Shown: positions 46,376 through 59,945 of the stretch, piece by piece | Numbering within the stretch: position 1 is the first letter of the stretch | Layout of the letters: each line of letters opens with the position of its first letter | Assembly: GCF_010389155.1 (NCBI RefSeq) | Contig: NC_057764.1 | Coordinates: 14,756,001-14,820,000, forward strand | Length of the DNA stretch: 64,000 bases | Direction: 5' to 3' | Source: Erigeron canadensis | Taxonomy: Eukaryota > Streptophyta > Magnoliopsida > Asterales > Asteraceae | The notes under the pieces: generated by a model | Told to the model about the DNA's origin: nothing | What the model saw: only the letters and a program-made list of their open reading frames with translations | Database searches by the model: none | Program-made: the position numbers and the translations under genes

Positions 46376-49300
46376 ACAGCACAATTTAAGAGAGCAAGTG
46401 TTAGCTAACGAATTAGCTAAGTAAGATAACACATAGTTTATAAAACGTTTGTCAATTTAAAACATTATATAAAAATCATATTAAGTCGTTAAGGCACATA
46501 TCATCTCACATACATATCATAGCATCAATATCTTTCATATTAGGATGGGTCATCCTAAATGTGCCTAGTCATCTTTTGCATCTCCACATATCACATCTAA
46601 ACATCTTTATAATTGTGACATAAGTCACGCATCTCATATAACATATGCATCTTTATAAGTGTGACAGAAGTCACACCCGATTGGATGGACAACCTTTTGG
46701 TAGTACATCAATGTCGTTAAGGAATGGCAAGCCAATCCCTGAGTAATCCGTATGTACAAGACAAGTGGGGTTAGTAAGACCTCCCGTCTTACTCTTCACT
46801 TTGTACCTCGTTGCAAGGTGCCACCCAAGCAACCACATCAAACGTACTACCCTGGCAAAGGCACGTACGGGTTAAGCTTAAAACTTTCATCTCTGTAAAA
46901 TAGCTCGAGCATTTTCATCACATATAGCTTAGGTGTTCATGTTACCTAAAGATTAATCACATATCACATCACATTTCATTAAAGTTTGGGCCCTTAAACG
47001 TGCACGCGTCATGGCAACTTACAAAGTCTAGTAAACTAGATGTACAAGCCATGTAATCATCATATCTCACATTCACATTCACACATGCACATTTACATAT
47101 TAAGCATCATTACATATCAAGCATGGTTCATATAGCTCAAAGTACGTCAAATAAGATCTATGTCAGAACAATGACAAGAACAAGAACAAGTAATATGCAT
47201 TCTCCAGAACTGCGAAGAATGAGGGTGGGTCTACCCTAAACAACGTTGTCCATAATTACCTATGATTCATTCCCTGAACTGTGGGATATGAATTGATAGC
47301 AGTGAACAAGAACTGAACAAGTACATGTACGAACTAGAACACGATAAAGATCAAGTACAGAGATGTAGATGTATTTAAGATCCTGCCCATTCAAGACTTA
47401 CATACTCTTTTAAATAGTTTAATACGCATATCACAAGTAGTTCAAGATCATAATATAGTACTTAAAATAGTTCAAGAACATAAGTACTAGTACAAAATAG
47501 TTTTCATGCTTTTCAGTCCCCGATAAAGAACTTGAACAAAATGTACGAAAAGGGGATTAGTGAACTCACAGTGATCTAGTACAAGCACAGAGAATTAGCA
47601 CATAGAACAAGTACACAGAGATAGATAAGTTATATCTATCATAATCCAAGCACGTCTTGATGAAAGCCTAAGTACATATCATTGATCATAAATAAGTACA
47701 TATATTAGTTCATGTGATTATTCAATCGCTGAAATGTCCTTGATGAACTGATGATTTGGTCCTTTGAAGATCTTTGAACGTTTTGACTCAAAAGAGTTTA
47801 AATGAACCTTAAGTACAAGAACTGGACTCGAACTGAACGTCTTTGGACTCACACATAAGTACTTATCGTGTTAATGAGTTGTACATGGCTTTAATAATGA
47901 ACTTTAGCCTTAAGAACTTGATTTAATTGTTCGTAGAACTCGTACTTTAGTAATCAAGATAGAACATGTGTTAAATGTACTTAATTAGGGTTTGCACTTT
48001 GTACGTTGTTTTAGATCGAATCATGAACTAGCCTAATGTCAATGAATAGCCTTTAATGTGTTTAATCAAGTGATAATGATGTTATGAACTGATTTGGTGA
48101 TTAAGGATCAAGTGTGGTATGATATAGAACAAGTACAAGTTGTTTAAGGAATGCACAAAGCCGTTCTAGGGTTTTGGTTGCAAAGTCGTCTCACTGGACT
48201 TGCAAGATCGTCCCACTGGACCCTAGCAAGATCGTCCTGATGTCAAGAGGTTAAGATCGTCCTAATGGACATGAACAAGGTCGTCCCATGTTTACAAGGA
48301 CAAGAACAAGACTCATGATCGATTCATGATCAAGAGTTTGAGCTAAACCAATCCAAAGGATCGATTACCCATTAAACGTACCAACAACACCACAACACCA
48401 CTCAAGATCGAACGAACATGAACTATGAACAATGTGAGCTGCCCAGGACGATCTTGGGACAAGATCGTGCCATTGCAAGACCGTCCAAGGTCTCCTACGA
48501 GCTGAACAAGAACAGATTTACAACATGAAGATCTAGATCGATTCCGGGACTTGTTGGAACATAGAACTTGAACATATATGCACAATAACATCAACCATTA
48601 ACATTTATAGCGATTTCAAGACCATCTATAACATGAACAAGGTGTGGCACATCAAGAACAAGTTTCCTTTCATTTTCAAAAATGGGTTTTGAAGATTAAA
48701 GCATGTTATGACCCAAATTTGTCCACATAAATGTTATCAAACACATTTAGACACAAACCCATGAATCATTAACACGATTTCATATCAAAATTGGACCAAA
48801 TCATCAAGAACCTAAACTTGAAAAAGTACACTTTTAATTTGATCAAAAAATCATAATTTGTTTTTGTTACCTGAAATTTGATTCCGGAAATATGTTATGA
48901 TTATCACAAGAATGCTAAAAGTACAAATGATTTTGGTTTAACAACACAAAATCAAAAGATGAATTTAGTGTGTGAAAATGTGGCTGCACTATGTGTTTCT
49001 AGAGTGAGAAAGAAGAAAGAAGAAGAAGATGGAAGAATGGTTGTCTCTCTCTAGGTTTTCCATCTTATTCCTATATAAACCTTTCCCATATTTAATGAAC
49101 TTAATAAATGCAATGACCATTTGCGAGCATATTGAACTAGAACTTTCATGAACATGAACGTTTATGAACCAAACTTTTATGAACCGAACTTTAATATTTT
49201 CATTGCACATAATCATGAACTCGTCATATAAATCAAGATTTAAGATCAAATTGACCTTCATATAAGCACATAATTAAGGTCTAAAGTACGTCAAGAACTT

Positions 49301-49385
49301 AGATAATTTGAACTGTCTAGCCGTTCTAATGGCAAAAGTACGTTTCAAAAAACTTATTGAGAACATTTCTAAGACGATTGTTACA
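46376..49385 (-). mobile_element. LTR3, gypsy LTR related to LTR1
   Basis: About 3.0 kb of non-coding DNA ending TTGTTACA with a PPT-like tract on its right. From about 47560 to 49385 it parallels LTR1 (diverged CAAGATCGTCC repeats near 48180-48280, AG-rich run near 49000, same terminal sequence). The left boundary is not clear because copia element 2 abuts it. No gene seen; apparent short frames are not conserved with LTR1. Confidence 0.7.
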
Positions 49386-49480
49386 TTCTCCTCCACTTGG
49401 AGGATTTCGTCCTCGAAATTAAGAGTCTTGCCGATCAAAAAGATGAGGGTACTTCTTCTTAATGAAGTCCTCGCGTTCTA
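49386..49480 (-). pseudogene. Gypsy pol C-terminal fragment
   Basis: Minus-strand reading gives EREDFIKKKYPHLFDRQDS (about 49421-49478), the chromodomain-like end of gypsy pol, followed by the untranslated tail and PPT next to LTR3. Only these codons remain before the plus-strand element begins. Confidence 0.7.
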
Positions 49481-49489
49481 GGCATCATT

Positions 49490-49768
49490 ATACCCGTATC
49501 TAGCACTCCATCGTACACGAATTAGTGGAAACATGAACAATAACCGTGGGAATTTTCGAAATGTTGGAAATCGTGGGAACCAAGCAAACCGAGGCAACAA
49601 TGGGAATCAAGTGAACCAAGGAAATGGAGGGAATCAAGGAAACAATGCAAATCAGAACCGCGGGAATCACGGAGGTCAAGCAAGAGGACAAGTGTATGCG
49701 ATGGGAGCAAATGAGGCACGTGATGACCCAAATGTCATCATAGGTACGTTTCCGTTAAATAATGTCTA
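49490..49768 (+). pseudogene. Gypsy gag C-terminal tail
   Basis: An Asn/Gly-rich linker (NNNRGNFRNVGNRGNQANRG) leads to ARGQVYAMGANEARDDPNVI and GTFPLNNVYA, the usual gag-protease junction of plant gypsy elements. The capsid and zinc knuckle to the left are missing. The frame is interrupted after NNVYA by an insertion; the protease resumes at 51313. Confidence 0.82.
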
Positions 49769-51312
49769 TGCATCTAATATCGTTTATTTTATACATATTT
49801 ATTTTACGCGATATCATTTGTTTAATGCTTAAATTATGCTTATTTTTGTAGACTTTTGATACTTATAGATGATTTACTTGAATTGTAGGTTTATGTGATG
49901 GAGTTTGATAAAAGTCTCTAAACATGTGATTTTAGCTCAAGTTTGTACTATACTTTGCAAGTATGTGAGAAAAGAAGTTTTTATCTATCAATTTGAAGTT
50001 TGATGGAAGATTTGGATCAAAATACATACTGGAGGTTCATTGCCCATGACTTGAAATAAATTAAAAAGCCAAAAAGACTTGTAAAGTGATTTGGATTTTT
50101 GGTACATAGACTTTAAGCAGAAAATGAGTTTATTACTTGGGCATTTAATCGAATTTGGGCCTCTACTTCATGTGGGCTGAAAATAAAAGAGAAGTCGGTA
50201 GAATTGTGATGTCAAGCATATATGTAAATTACATATTCTAAAAACTGGAGGTCGATTCGTGTGGTTTTCGGGAGCCGCAAAACACAAAGCTCTTTGGCTT
50301 TTAGTTCGACAACAACATCCGCAGCTTAAAATTCGATCGATAGCCAGCCACTATTTCTTCTTCCCATCCATTGTTTGATCTTTTTCTCTTCTATTAAATT
50401 ATTGTTAGTTACATATTTACAAAACTCCAAACATACAATTGTTATTATGAATTTTCTTATATTAATAATTGTTATATTATTTATTTGTCTTATCATGAGT
50501 AACTAATCGTTTTATCATCCATCTTGATGAAGTGAGACAATATATAACGATTGCACACTTTCTAATAATTCACTGTTGATTACATTTAACGTTACATCGT
50601 GATCTTAGCGTATTTATTCCTTATCCTTTATCTTGAATTGATTGGTATTTATATGTGTCTGTAATGGTAATTATTCTTCGCATATATTTTATTTCAATTA
50701 TTTGGGTACAAACGTGTTGGATCTATGACGGGTACGGTAGATAATCATTCAATGATAATAGGAATAAATGTGTTAACGGTTGGGTACAATCGGTAGGTGT
50801 AATTGTTATCTTGATAACCAAAACCATTGTTGAATTAGCAAAGTTATAAAAGATGTCTTGGGGTACCAGTCTTTGTATGGAACTAGTTTATACAAGAGAG
50901 TCAAATGATGTCTTTAACGTGACGGGTACGGGGTTGGAGCTTTGTTTGAGTCTTGGTTATCTAATCAACAGAATTCGAATTTGAACTTCATTTTAAGTGC
51001 AATCTAAACATGTTGTCGAGCGAAATCAAGATGGATGCCTTTTAAATTATTGTTTTAATCAAAACTCTTTCTCTTGCGATTAATCCTACGGGATTACTAA
51101 CCAATTTTACTAACTATTTGCAACGTGGCAACTCGGCCACGAAATCCCATTTTTCTTGAATCACTTTATATAGACAAATGCTTATAAAAGTCCTTGTGAT
51201 CGACCTCGAATTTACCGGTTTACTATACTGCAAATAAACAGGTCCACTGCCCATAAGTGTGTTGTAGTCAGTTTCCAGTGATTCGTGTTTATCAATTTTA
51301 TAACTAGATTTC
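49769..51312 (+). mobile_element. Probable solo LTR (Tat/Athila-type) inside the gypsy element
   Basis: About 1.54 kb of non-coding DNA splits gag from protease. Its right part contains GTGATCGACCTCGAATTTAC and a following stretch typical of the 3' end of Athila/Tat LTRs. The pattern ACGGGTACGG occurs twice (about 50729, 50923). Both borders carry CATC, a possible short target-site duplication. There is no PBS or internal region, hence a solo LTR. Family assignment is by resemblance only. Confidence 0.5.
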
Positions 51313-52929
51313 ACACATCACATGTTGTTTGATTCTGGAGCCGAAAGAAGTTTTATTTCTTTTGAATTTAAGGAAATGATTGATAAGAAACCTAGTGAGC
51401 TTGATGAAACCTACTATGTTGAATATGCTAATGGAAACGAGTATAGGACTAAGGAAATTATTTTTGATTGTAAGTTAACTTTAGACGAGAAAGATTATAG
51501 TATAGACTTGATTCCCATTGAGATAGGAAGTTTTGATGTGATAGTAGGAATGGATTGGTTGTCTAAAATGCGTGCTGAAATACTTTGCCATGAAAAGGTC
51601 ATTAAAATTCCCTTAGATAATGATGAAGTGCTTATAATACAAGGCCATAGGGCGGGAGTCCAACCCAAGATAGTGTCATCTATGAAAGTAAGGAAATATT
51701 TACGTAAAGAATATCACACATACTTGGCACAAGTAGTGGATAAGCAAGTGAAAAGTAAGGACCCTCATAAGGTCATGGTGGTTAGGCACTTTCTAGATTT
51801 GTTCTCTGACGAACTACCTGGACTTCCACCCACGAGGCAGGTGGAGTTTACGATTAATTTAGTTCCCGGGGCAGCCCCCGTAGCTAAAGCACCATACAGG
51901 TTAGCGCCCTCCGAAATGCAAGAACTTTGTGAGCAATTGCAAGAATTGCTTGATAAAGGTTTAATCCAACCTAGTTCTTCGCCATGGGGTGCTCCAATTC
52001 TTTTTGTCAAGAAGAAGGATGGATCTTTGAGGATGTGCATAGATTATAGGGAGTTGAATAAATTGACGATCAAGAATTGATATCCGCTGCCGCGAATAGA
52101 CGATTTGTTCGATCAACTTCAAGGAGCGTCGCATTTCTCGAAAATCGATCTTAGATCCGGCTATCATCAATTGAGGGTATGAGAAGAAGATGTACCTAAA
52201 ACGGCTTTTAGAACGCGCTATGGGCATTACGAGTTTCTGGTGATGCCATTTGGTCTTACAAATGCGCCTGCCGTTTTCATGGATTTAATGAATCAAATCT
52301 GTAGGCCATACTTGGACAAATTCGTGATAGTATTCATTGATGACATTCTGATATACTCTAGAAGTAACGATGAACATGAGAAACATCTGAGAATAATCTT
52401 GCAGTTACTTAGAGATGAAAAGCTATACGCTAAGTTTTCTAAGTGTGAATTTTGGCTGCGACAAGTCCAATTTCTTGGACACATCGTGAACGAAGAAGGA
52501 ATCCATGTAGATCCGGCTAAGATAGAAGCGATCAAGAAATGGGAGACGCCCGAGACACCTCCGGAAGTGCGTAGCTTTCTAGGTTTAGCGGGCTATGATA
52601 GGAGGTTCATCCAAGGATTCTCTAAAATTGTGGTGCCTTTGACCGAATTGACCCAAAAGTCGAGAGAATTCGAATGGGGTGAGGAACAAGAGCAAGCATT
52701 TCGAACGCTTAAAAACATGTTGTGTGAAGCACCAATACTAGCCTTGCCGGATGGAATGGAAGGATTTGTAGTATATTGTGATGCGTCGAATAAAGGACTT
52801 GGATGTGTGCTTATGCAAAGAGACAAGGTCATTGCCTATGCATCTAGACAATTGAAGCCACATGAGAAGAATTATTCAACACACGATTTGGAGTTGGGGG
52901 CCGTGGTATTTGCCTTGAACATATGGTGA
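51313..52929 (+). pseudogene. Gypsy protease and reverse transcriptase
   Basis: Protease [15 protein letters not shown] and [20 protein letters not shown], linker [20 protein letters not shown], then RT with [18 protein letters not shown] at 52078-52080 and another near 52180 fall within conserved RT (the second replaces an Arg codon). RT then continues open 52240-52929: [46 protein letters not shown], and the RNase H start [19 protein letters not shown] at 52927 ends the segment. Confidence 0.9.
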
Positions 52930-54596
52930 CATTATCTCTATGGCATTAAATGCACCATATTCACCGACCATAAAAGCTTGCAACACATCTTTGATCAAAA
53001 GATGTTGAACATGAGGCAAAGGAGATGGATGGAGTTGCTAAATGACTATGAGTGTGAAATAAAGTATCATCCGGGGAAGGCAAACGTCGTTGCCGATGCA
53101 CTTAGTAGGAAGGTGTATACTATGGTACCAAGGGCAAGAATTAGCCACTTACAAGTAAGAATGTCTCTAAGAGATCGTTTCTTAGAAGACCAAGCAAAGG
53201 CCTTTGAAAGGAAGAACATTTAAGGATGAAGCATTGTGTGGTATGGAAATGAGGTTTGATAAGGATGACGAAGGTATTCTATACTTCAAGGGGAGAGCTT
53301 GGGTACCGAAAGTGAATGGCTTAAGAGATGTACTTATGAGTGAGGCTCATAATACGAAGTATTCAATTCATCTGGGCGCGGATAAGATGTATCAAGGCCT
53401 AAGAAGGGATTTTTGGTGGTCTGGAATGAAAGGAGATGTAGCTCGATATGTGAGCCGATGCATGACTTGTGCGATGGTCAAAACTGAGCACCAAAAGCCA
53501 TCTGGTCTGTTAAAGCAGCCAGAAATTCCTGAATGGAAGTGGGAGCAAATAGCAATGGACCTAGGACGAAATTGCCTCGAACAAAGAAAGGTCATGATGC
53601 TATATGGGTGATTGTTGATCGTCTTATGAAATCAGCCCAATTCATTCCCATCAAAGAAGATTGGAACACCGAGCGTCTAGCTCGCTTGTACGTTGAGAAG
53701 ATTGTAACATTACATGGCGTGCCCTTGTCTATAATATCCGATCGGGATGGTAGATTTACCTCATGTTTTTGGGGTCATGTGCAAGAGGCAATGGGCACAA
53801 CATTAGCATTAAGCACGACTTACCACCCTCAAACGGATGGACAAAGTGAGCGAATGATACAAACGTTGGAGGATATGTTAAGAGCTTGTGCATTAGAATT
53901 TAGTGGAAGTTGGGACGAACACTTGCCATATGCTGAATTTACTTACAATAATAGCTATCACTCTAGCATACAATGTGCACCATTTGAAGCTTTATATGGA
54001 CGCAAGTGTAGATCACCCATGTGTTGGATAGAGGCGGGTGAAAGAAGTCTAGCTACCGTTGATTTTGTCCAAGAAACAACGGACAAGATAGCTATCATTA
54101 AAGAAAAGCTTAAAGCCGCCAGAGATCGGCAAAAGAGTTATGCGGATCAAAGAAGGAATCCCCTAGAATTTGAAGTTGGCGACAAAGTGCTCTTAAAAGT
54201 GTCGCCATGGAAAGGAACCGTGAGGTTCGGTAAAAGGGGAAAGTTGAGCACTCGGTACATTGGGCCATTTGAAATTGTGGCTAAAATAGGCCCCGTAGCC
54301 TATAAGTTGAAGTTACCCCAAGAATTGGGAGATGTTCATGACACTTTCCATGCTTCAAATTTGAAGAAATGCGTGGCGGATGATTCGAAAGTAGTTCCAG
54401 TCGAGGAACTACGAGTGAAAGATAAACTTCAATTTCGTGAGGAGCCAATAGATCCCTATTGTTAAAGTTAGATGGGATACGAAACGCGGACCCGAATTTA
54501 CATGGGAACGTGAGGACTTCATACGTGAGAAATATCCGCACTTACTCCCCAAGCAAATTCAAATTTCGGGATGGAATTCTTCTAAGGGGGTAAGGA
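52930..54596 (+). pseudogene. Gypsy RNase H end, integrase, chromodomain-like tail and PPT
   Basis: Open pieces 52978-53223, 53204-53611 and 53533-54465 in successive frames. RNase [27 protein letters not shown]. Integrase: HLGADKMYQ...[34 protein letters not shown]. Tail: DTFHASNLKKCVADDSK, then after a frameshift near 54460 VKVRWDTKRGPEFTWERED and EKYPHLLPKQIQ. The PPT AAGGGGGTAAGGA is at 54584-54596. It belongs to the same chromovirus-like group as the minus element at 15772-18976. Confidence 0.9.
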
Positions 54597-57500
54597 TGTA
54601 ACAACCCTACTTTTCAAATATTATATATACGTGCTAGTTAGGTTGTCTATGTTCCCGCAAGCCATAGTATACTTAAAGCTAGTAGATAATGCCCCTAAAC
54701 TTGTAATCTAAAGCTATTATTAGTGTCAAGTTCAATTTAATAAAAAGCCATTGAACAAAAATTTTTAGTTGATAATCAATTAATTTATAAATAATAATAT
54801 AAGTCCCACAAGTTGAGATAATAATTAAAAATCCTTATAAATGTCCAACAATTTGTACCACCAATCCAACTAAATAATATTTGGTCATAAAAATGCCATG
54901 AACAACTTAAAATATTTATGATTCATAAAGCATATAAAAGTGTTTAAAAATCTATAAGTATATATATATGCTTAAAATAAATGCAAGAATGCAACTAATA
55001 GGCCATGTAACAAATTTAAAACACAAAATGCATACTTACATACATACACACGGCTACATATATACATATATGTTCACATACATTAGATAAAACTAATCAA
55101 CTTATATTATAATTACTCTTACAAAATAAATACACACAACCTATATACTTATACAAGATATACCTATACTTATACACTTAACTTTTAAAAAAAAAAAAAA
55201 AATGGTAAACAACCCCTTCCTCTCCCTCTTTGGCCGGCCCCAAGACACAAAATACCCACACCCATTTCAAATTCTCTTTACACTAAAAATACTCTTGAAA
55301 CTCCCAACAAAAACACACTCTTCACATAGTAACTTTTGTACTCTCAAGAAAAACTCTCTTCTCTTCCTTTCTCCTTCTTATTTTCGGCACAAATAAAACA
55401 AGAACAAGGGCTGAAAAATCCATCTTAACACTTGTTAATAATAAGGGATAAACTAGATTAAGAAAGGGTTATTGTAGGCTAAGATTTAAGGGTTGTTTCA
55501 AGGCTTGAACAAGGGTTTTGGAGCATCATAGGTCACGATTATTCTGCCCTATTTCCATCTTCAAAAAGTGATTCTTCAAGGGTATATATCATCCTCTCTT
55601 TACTAGATTTAATCTTGTTCTTCAAATGATTTATTAAAAGTTCATGTTTTTTTTATGTTTTCTTTTAAAAACACACTTGATGTATGGCAAGAATTAGCTC
55701 AAAAATCACCTTTTCGGGTCAATAAATCACTAACCGAAAGCACAAAATTACACATATCACACCACCACCACTATCACGACTTGAACCACCAAAATATGAT
55801 GAACTTACTGTAATATTTGAGTTAAGAATGAAAATCCATTTTGAAGTACCTTTATAGCTTAAGAAATGAGGCTAAAATCACTATTTCGGTAAACGATTTT
55901 TAATTATAAAGTCCTCAATTTAAGCAAGACACAAGAGAGGTTGAATTGATATGAATTTTCATTGATATGAGTTGCCAAAAAGGCCTGGAATTTTCGGACT
56001 AAAGCTCTTGTGGTGATTTGTAAGAATTTCTATGATTTAATGAATTAAAATGATAATTAAAAGATATATAAATTAATTAATAAATTACATAAATCATGAA
56101 TCTGATCAAAACTACTTATCCAATGATAAAAGTGACCAAAACCTACTGGGGAAAAATAATTACAAGCAAGGGAACAAGAACCATACAATTTAAAAGTAAA
56201 TTATTAAGTAAAAGTCACTAATTAATCATTATTATTAAATAAATAGAAATAATGCACAAATAAATATAAAAATCATAATATTACAAATAAAAAGGCTTAG
56301 AAATCAGTAAATAATCCATCTATAATTATCTATGAATTTTAGAGATAATTTAAGGACTTAAAAATAATTATAAGGAATTATTTAATTAATAAATCAATAA
56401 AATAAATAAACAATTAATTAAATAATATTAAATTAAATAAATAATTATAAATCAGTAAAATATATCAACATTAATATTATAAGAACACAAATGTCAAATA
56501 TGGTTAATAAACAAAGTATGCAATGGAAAATATATATAAAACAAAGTTAAACTACCGAAATTCCAATAACTGAACAAAATCGTATAAATGACCTTCACTA
56601 CCAAATGTCTTCAAACCAAATGAGGTGAACAACATAATGTACTTGATTACCATAATTAAGAAACAACCAAAGATGGGCAAGTCTACTAGCATACATCTCA
56701 TGATCTAGTTTACTAGTTATGCAACACACACTTACGTTGTGTATATCAGAAATACCATGGTTTAGGCTTGCTCGAGGGACGATACCACTAGACGTACTTC
56801 ACGCATCTGATCAGCCCCTTTTCATACACCAATCAAGTGAGTCATAGCCCCCTTTCAAACTGTTTTATGTGTTTAACTATCGGGGTGAAAAGCATAATAT
56901 ATAAATTAAATTGCTTTTATATATATATATATGAAATGATTCTTGATATAATGATTATGAAATGAATTTGTTTCGTATGTTCAAGGTGATAAATGTTTTA
57001 TGATGAGCTTGAGTTCTGTCAACCCGTTTTCTTTCGGTACACTGTTATTTACTCCGAAAGTGGAGGCCTGTAGTTAGAGAGTTGCGCAACTAGGTTTCGT
57101 CCACCCACCCATAAGTGTAACGGTGGAAGGTTGGTTGCCTTCATGACAACCTTCACTTCCAGTCCGACCATAGTGGTGCTGTAGCTACCTTAAATTTGAA
57201 TGGTCGTCTCCATGGCACGACCCTATTATTATTAATACGTCACTTTTGACAGCTTGTGCTATGAAATGAATTATATATATTGTTGGACTTGATAAAATGG
57301 TAGTTGTAGTGGCTCAAGCATTTACTCATCAAAGTTTACTTGAACCATGCCCATGTGGCTAAATGATATTGATATTATTATGTTGGTTGTTATAAGTTGA
57401 ACAAACGCTTTAGAGATGATTATTTGAAAGAATACTAGGAAGTTTTATGTCTCATTATCTCTATTTATATTGGAATATAAATTGGATGTTAGTTAAAAAC

Positions 57501-57808
57501 CTATGAACTCACTCAACTTTCGTAGTTGACACTTTTTCTTCATGCTTTTCAGGTTTAGAGCATTAGGTTCGTAGCTTGGACCGCCACTTGGATTTGTGTT
57601 GCTTGTTATTCGGTGGACTTGTTATGCGGACAGTTTGTTTTTCATTATGGATTATGGTTATGTAATGGATTCTAAAACGTCATCTTGAACTTATTGTCTT
57701 TTGATTTCGAATGATATTTGAAACTTAATGTTGATGTTTTATCTTTAAATCTTTTGTACCATGTCGTTCTGTGACACTTAGTGTTTCCGCCTTAGTCGGG
57801 GTGTTACA
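54597..57808 (+). mobile_element. LTR2, full-length 3' LTR (3.2 kb)
   Basis: 3,212 bp, TGTAACAACCC...GGGGTGTTACA. A 15-base poly(A) is near 55187-55201 and an AT microsatellite near 56915-56933. It contains the empty LINE target at 56731-56746. The left third (about 54597-55675) is absent from the partial copy at 39442-41945. Short frames such as 55202-55396 have no recognisable product. Confidence 0.87.
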
Positions 57809-58154
57809 ATAGCGCTGTCCATAATTACCTACGGTTCATTCCCTGAACTGTGGGATATGAATTGATAGCAGTGAACAAGAACTGAACAAGTACATGTACG
57901 AACTAGAACACAATAAAGATCAAGTACAGAGATGTAGATGTATTTAAGATCCTGCCCATTCAAGACTTAAATACTATTTTAAACAGTTTAATACGCATAT
58001 CACAAGTAGTTCAAGATCATAATATAGTACGTAAGATAGTTCAAGAACATAAATACTAGTACAAAATAGTTTTTGTGCTTTTCAGTCCCCGATAAAGAAC
58101 TTGAACAAAATGTACGAAAAGGGGATTAGTGAACTCACAGTGATCTGGTACAAG
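57809..58154 (-). mobile_element. LTR3 fragment
   Basis: Nearly identical to about 47241-47590 in the same orientation. It is cut on the left by the end of LTR2 and on the right by the LTR at 58155. The plus-strand gypsy element therefore lies within remnants of an LTR3 element. The last bases (ACAAG) are one candidate target-site copy for the next element. Confidence 0.8.
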
Positions 58155-58736
58155 TGTAAGGTGCCCTATTGTTGCGTGGATCGTAATAAGAAGTGATTCG
58201 TTATGTCAAGAGTGCGGAATCCTCTTGAGATAACTAGATTGCTATTGCCTTTCGTTGATTAATGAGCAATTAACCAACCCAAGGAGATGCATAAGGCTTG
58301 TGGTTCGTGTAGGAGGTCACACGAAGGAACAATTAACCTTAGCTCGTAAATTTGTAAATTATTAACGAAGAGTAACCTAATTCCATAGATTAGGTCTTGT
58401 ATTTATACTAGTTAAGTATTGGATCGTGTGGGCATAGGTCTTAATTACGTATTAGGCCCGAAACAATTAACAACCGATCTGCCTCGTACATAACATCCAA
58501 TCACCGTTTAAGTGTTCTACGACACTTATAAACCTTGATTCTATGTTCTTGTACCTGTAAAACAATATATAACACACAAACACAATACAAAACATAAACA
58601 GATATAATATAGAAGTCCAAACGTAATCATTAAATATCAACACAAGTTCTTATTTAAATGATTACAAGCAAGTTCCTAAAAACGTAAACAATAATCAAAT
58701 CTATGTTGCGATTGTCACACCGAATCTGCATCTACA
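58155..58736 (-). mobile_element. 3' LTR of the right-edge element (family D)
   Basis: 582 bp, TGTAAGG...CATCTACA in plus reading, the same family as 848-1528 but lacking 91 bp that hold the palindromes. On its right GACTCCCCCTT (58737-58747) is the complement of an AAGGGGGAGTC polypurine tract, making this the 3' LTR. The TATA box on minus is at 58400-58407. The element body continues beyond 64000. Confidence 0.88.
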
Positions 58737-58904
58737 GACTCCCCCTTGACGATTGCAACTAGATCTCTTTAAAGTCTTCGAACTTGAACTTCAAAATTAT
58801 CCGTTAAACAAAAGTCTTGTGCTATTCGCATGAATTCTCTCTTGCAAACAATGAGCGAGAATGTTGCGATAGCGTCTTTCCTCAACTCTCCAAAAATCCA
58901 CTAC

Positions 58905-59945
58905 TTAACAAGGTGTATCCAAAAGTCTTCTTTGATCACCTCTTGACAAATTGACAACCTGCATTGGATCATACATGCGTAGCAACATTTGTTTCTTTGA
59001 ATCATCAACAAACATCTGTGCTTCGCCTGACTTGATATCTATCTGCCAAAATGTCATCTCCGTCAGCATATCTTGATCCCATCTGATAGTGGGAACCTTC
59101 TTAACACATTTAATTCTTTTCTGGACAAACCGAAATGTGCCATCTGGATTCTTAATCTTCTTCAAAGGTGTTGGCTTTATCAACCTTTCTTCTGGCTTCA
59201 GACCTCTATCACTAAAATACTTAATTCTTTCATCTCTGAATCTATTCCAGTAGAAATCCGCAAGTCCATTGCTCTGAAGATTAACGAACCAGTGTCTTCC
59301 CAAATCTATCATGTCTGAATCACTAAGAGAGTGAAAATGTCTTCGACTTATTGACATGTACTGGCAACCCTCCTTTCTCTTAATAATAAACTATTTGATT
59401 CTGTGATCATAGAACCAACTTTGTATCACTGAGAAGTATTTGGGTGCATCCTTGTCTGAGACATATTCCCAAAACATCGATGGTTTATACGTATCATGTA
59501 TCATCAAACCAGTATGTCCTCTATAACCTGGAATTAGTCTATTAACAATAAACTCATGATCTTGCTGCACCAGAGGTATATTAAATCTTCCAATGTCAAC
59601 CTCTCGTGTAGCATCTATATTCTAGTATAGATCAAAAATATTGTTACGTCCTTCATCGACTATGTTTGCATATACAGCAAATCTTAACCTTGTAGCATTC
59701 TTAGGTTCATCTGGACTATCTCTGATTGGATTGAGATTGAGATGTTCTAGTTCAGCGATTGGTTCAACTTGAATGACTTCATCTTCATTAAAGACACGAT
59801 CAAAGTCATAAGGTGTTTCAAGCAACCTTTGTCTATCAGCTTTCGAAGTAATGAACTCTCCTTCTTCCAAATCTTCATCATCGATACTTTCTAGATCTTC
59901 TCCAGCATCAAGATCATCCAATGCACCTATTCTTTGAAGCTTATC
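58905..59945 (-). pseudogene. Second extra ORF beside the 3' LTR, two stops
   Basis: One frame from about 59945 to 58905 with stops near 59622 and 59390. The N-terminus is acidic (DDLDAGEDLESIDDEDLEEG). The middle has FWEYVSDKDAPKYFSVIQSW. The C-terminal 150 codons contain DLGRHWFVNLQSNGLADFYW, basic patches (KKIKNPDGTFRFVQKRIKCV) and QIDIKSGEAQMFVDDSKKQM. No ATG opens the frame; a TTGCAG|AT acceptor-like site near 59948 suggests it could be a spliced exon. I do not recognise the domain. The plus-strand copies at 8929 and 32915 lack it. Confidence 0.55.

Noticed and set aside
55202..55396. 64-codon frame starting right after a poly(A) run
   Set aside because: Inside LTR2 with no recognisable domain. 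The partial LTR2 copy lacks the region, so conservation cannot be judged.
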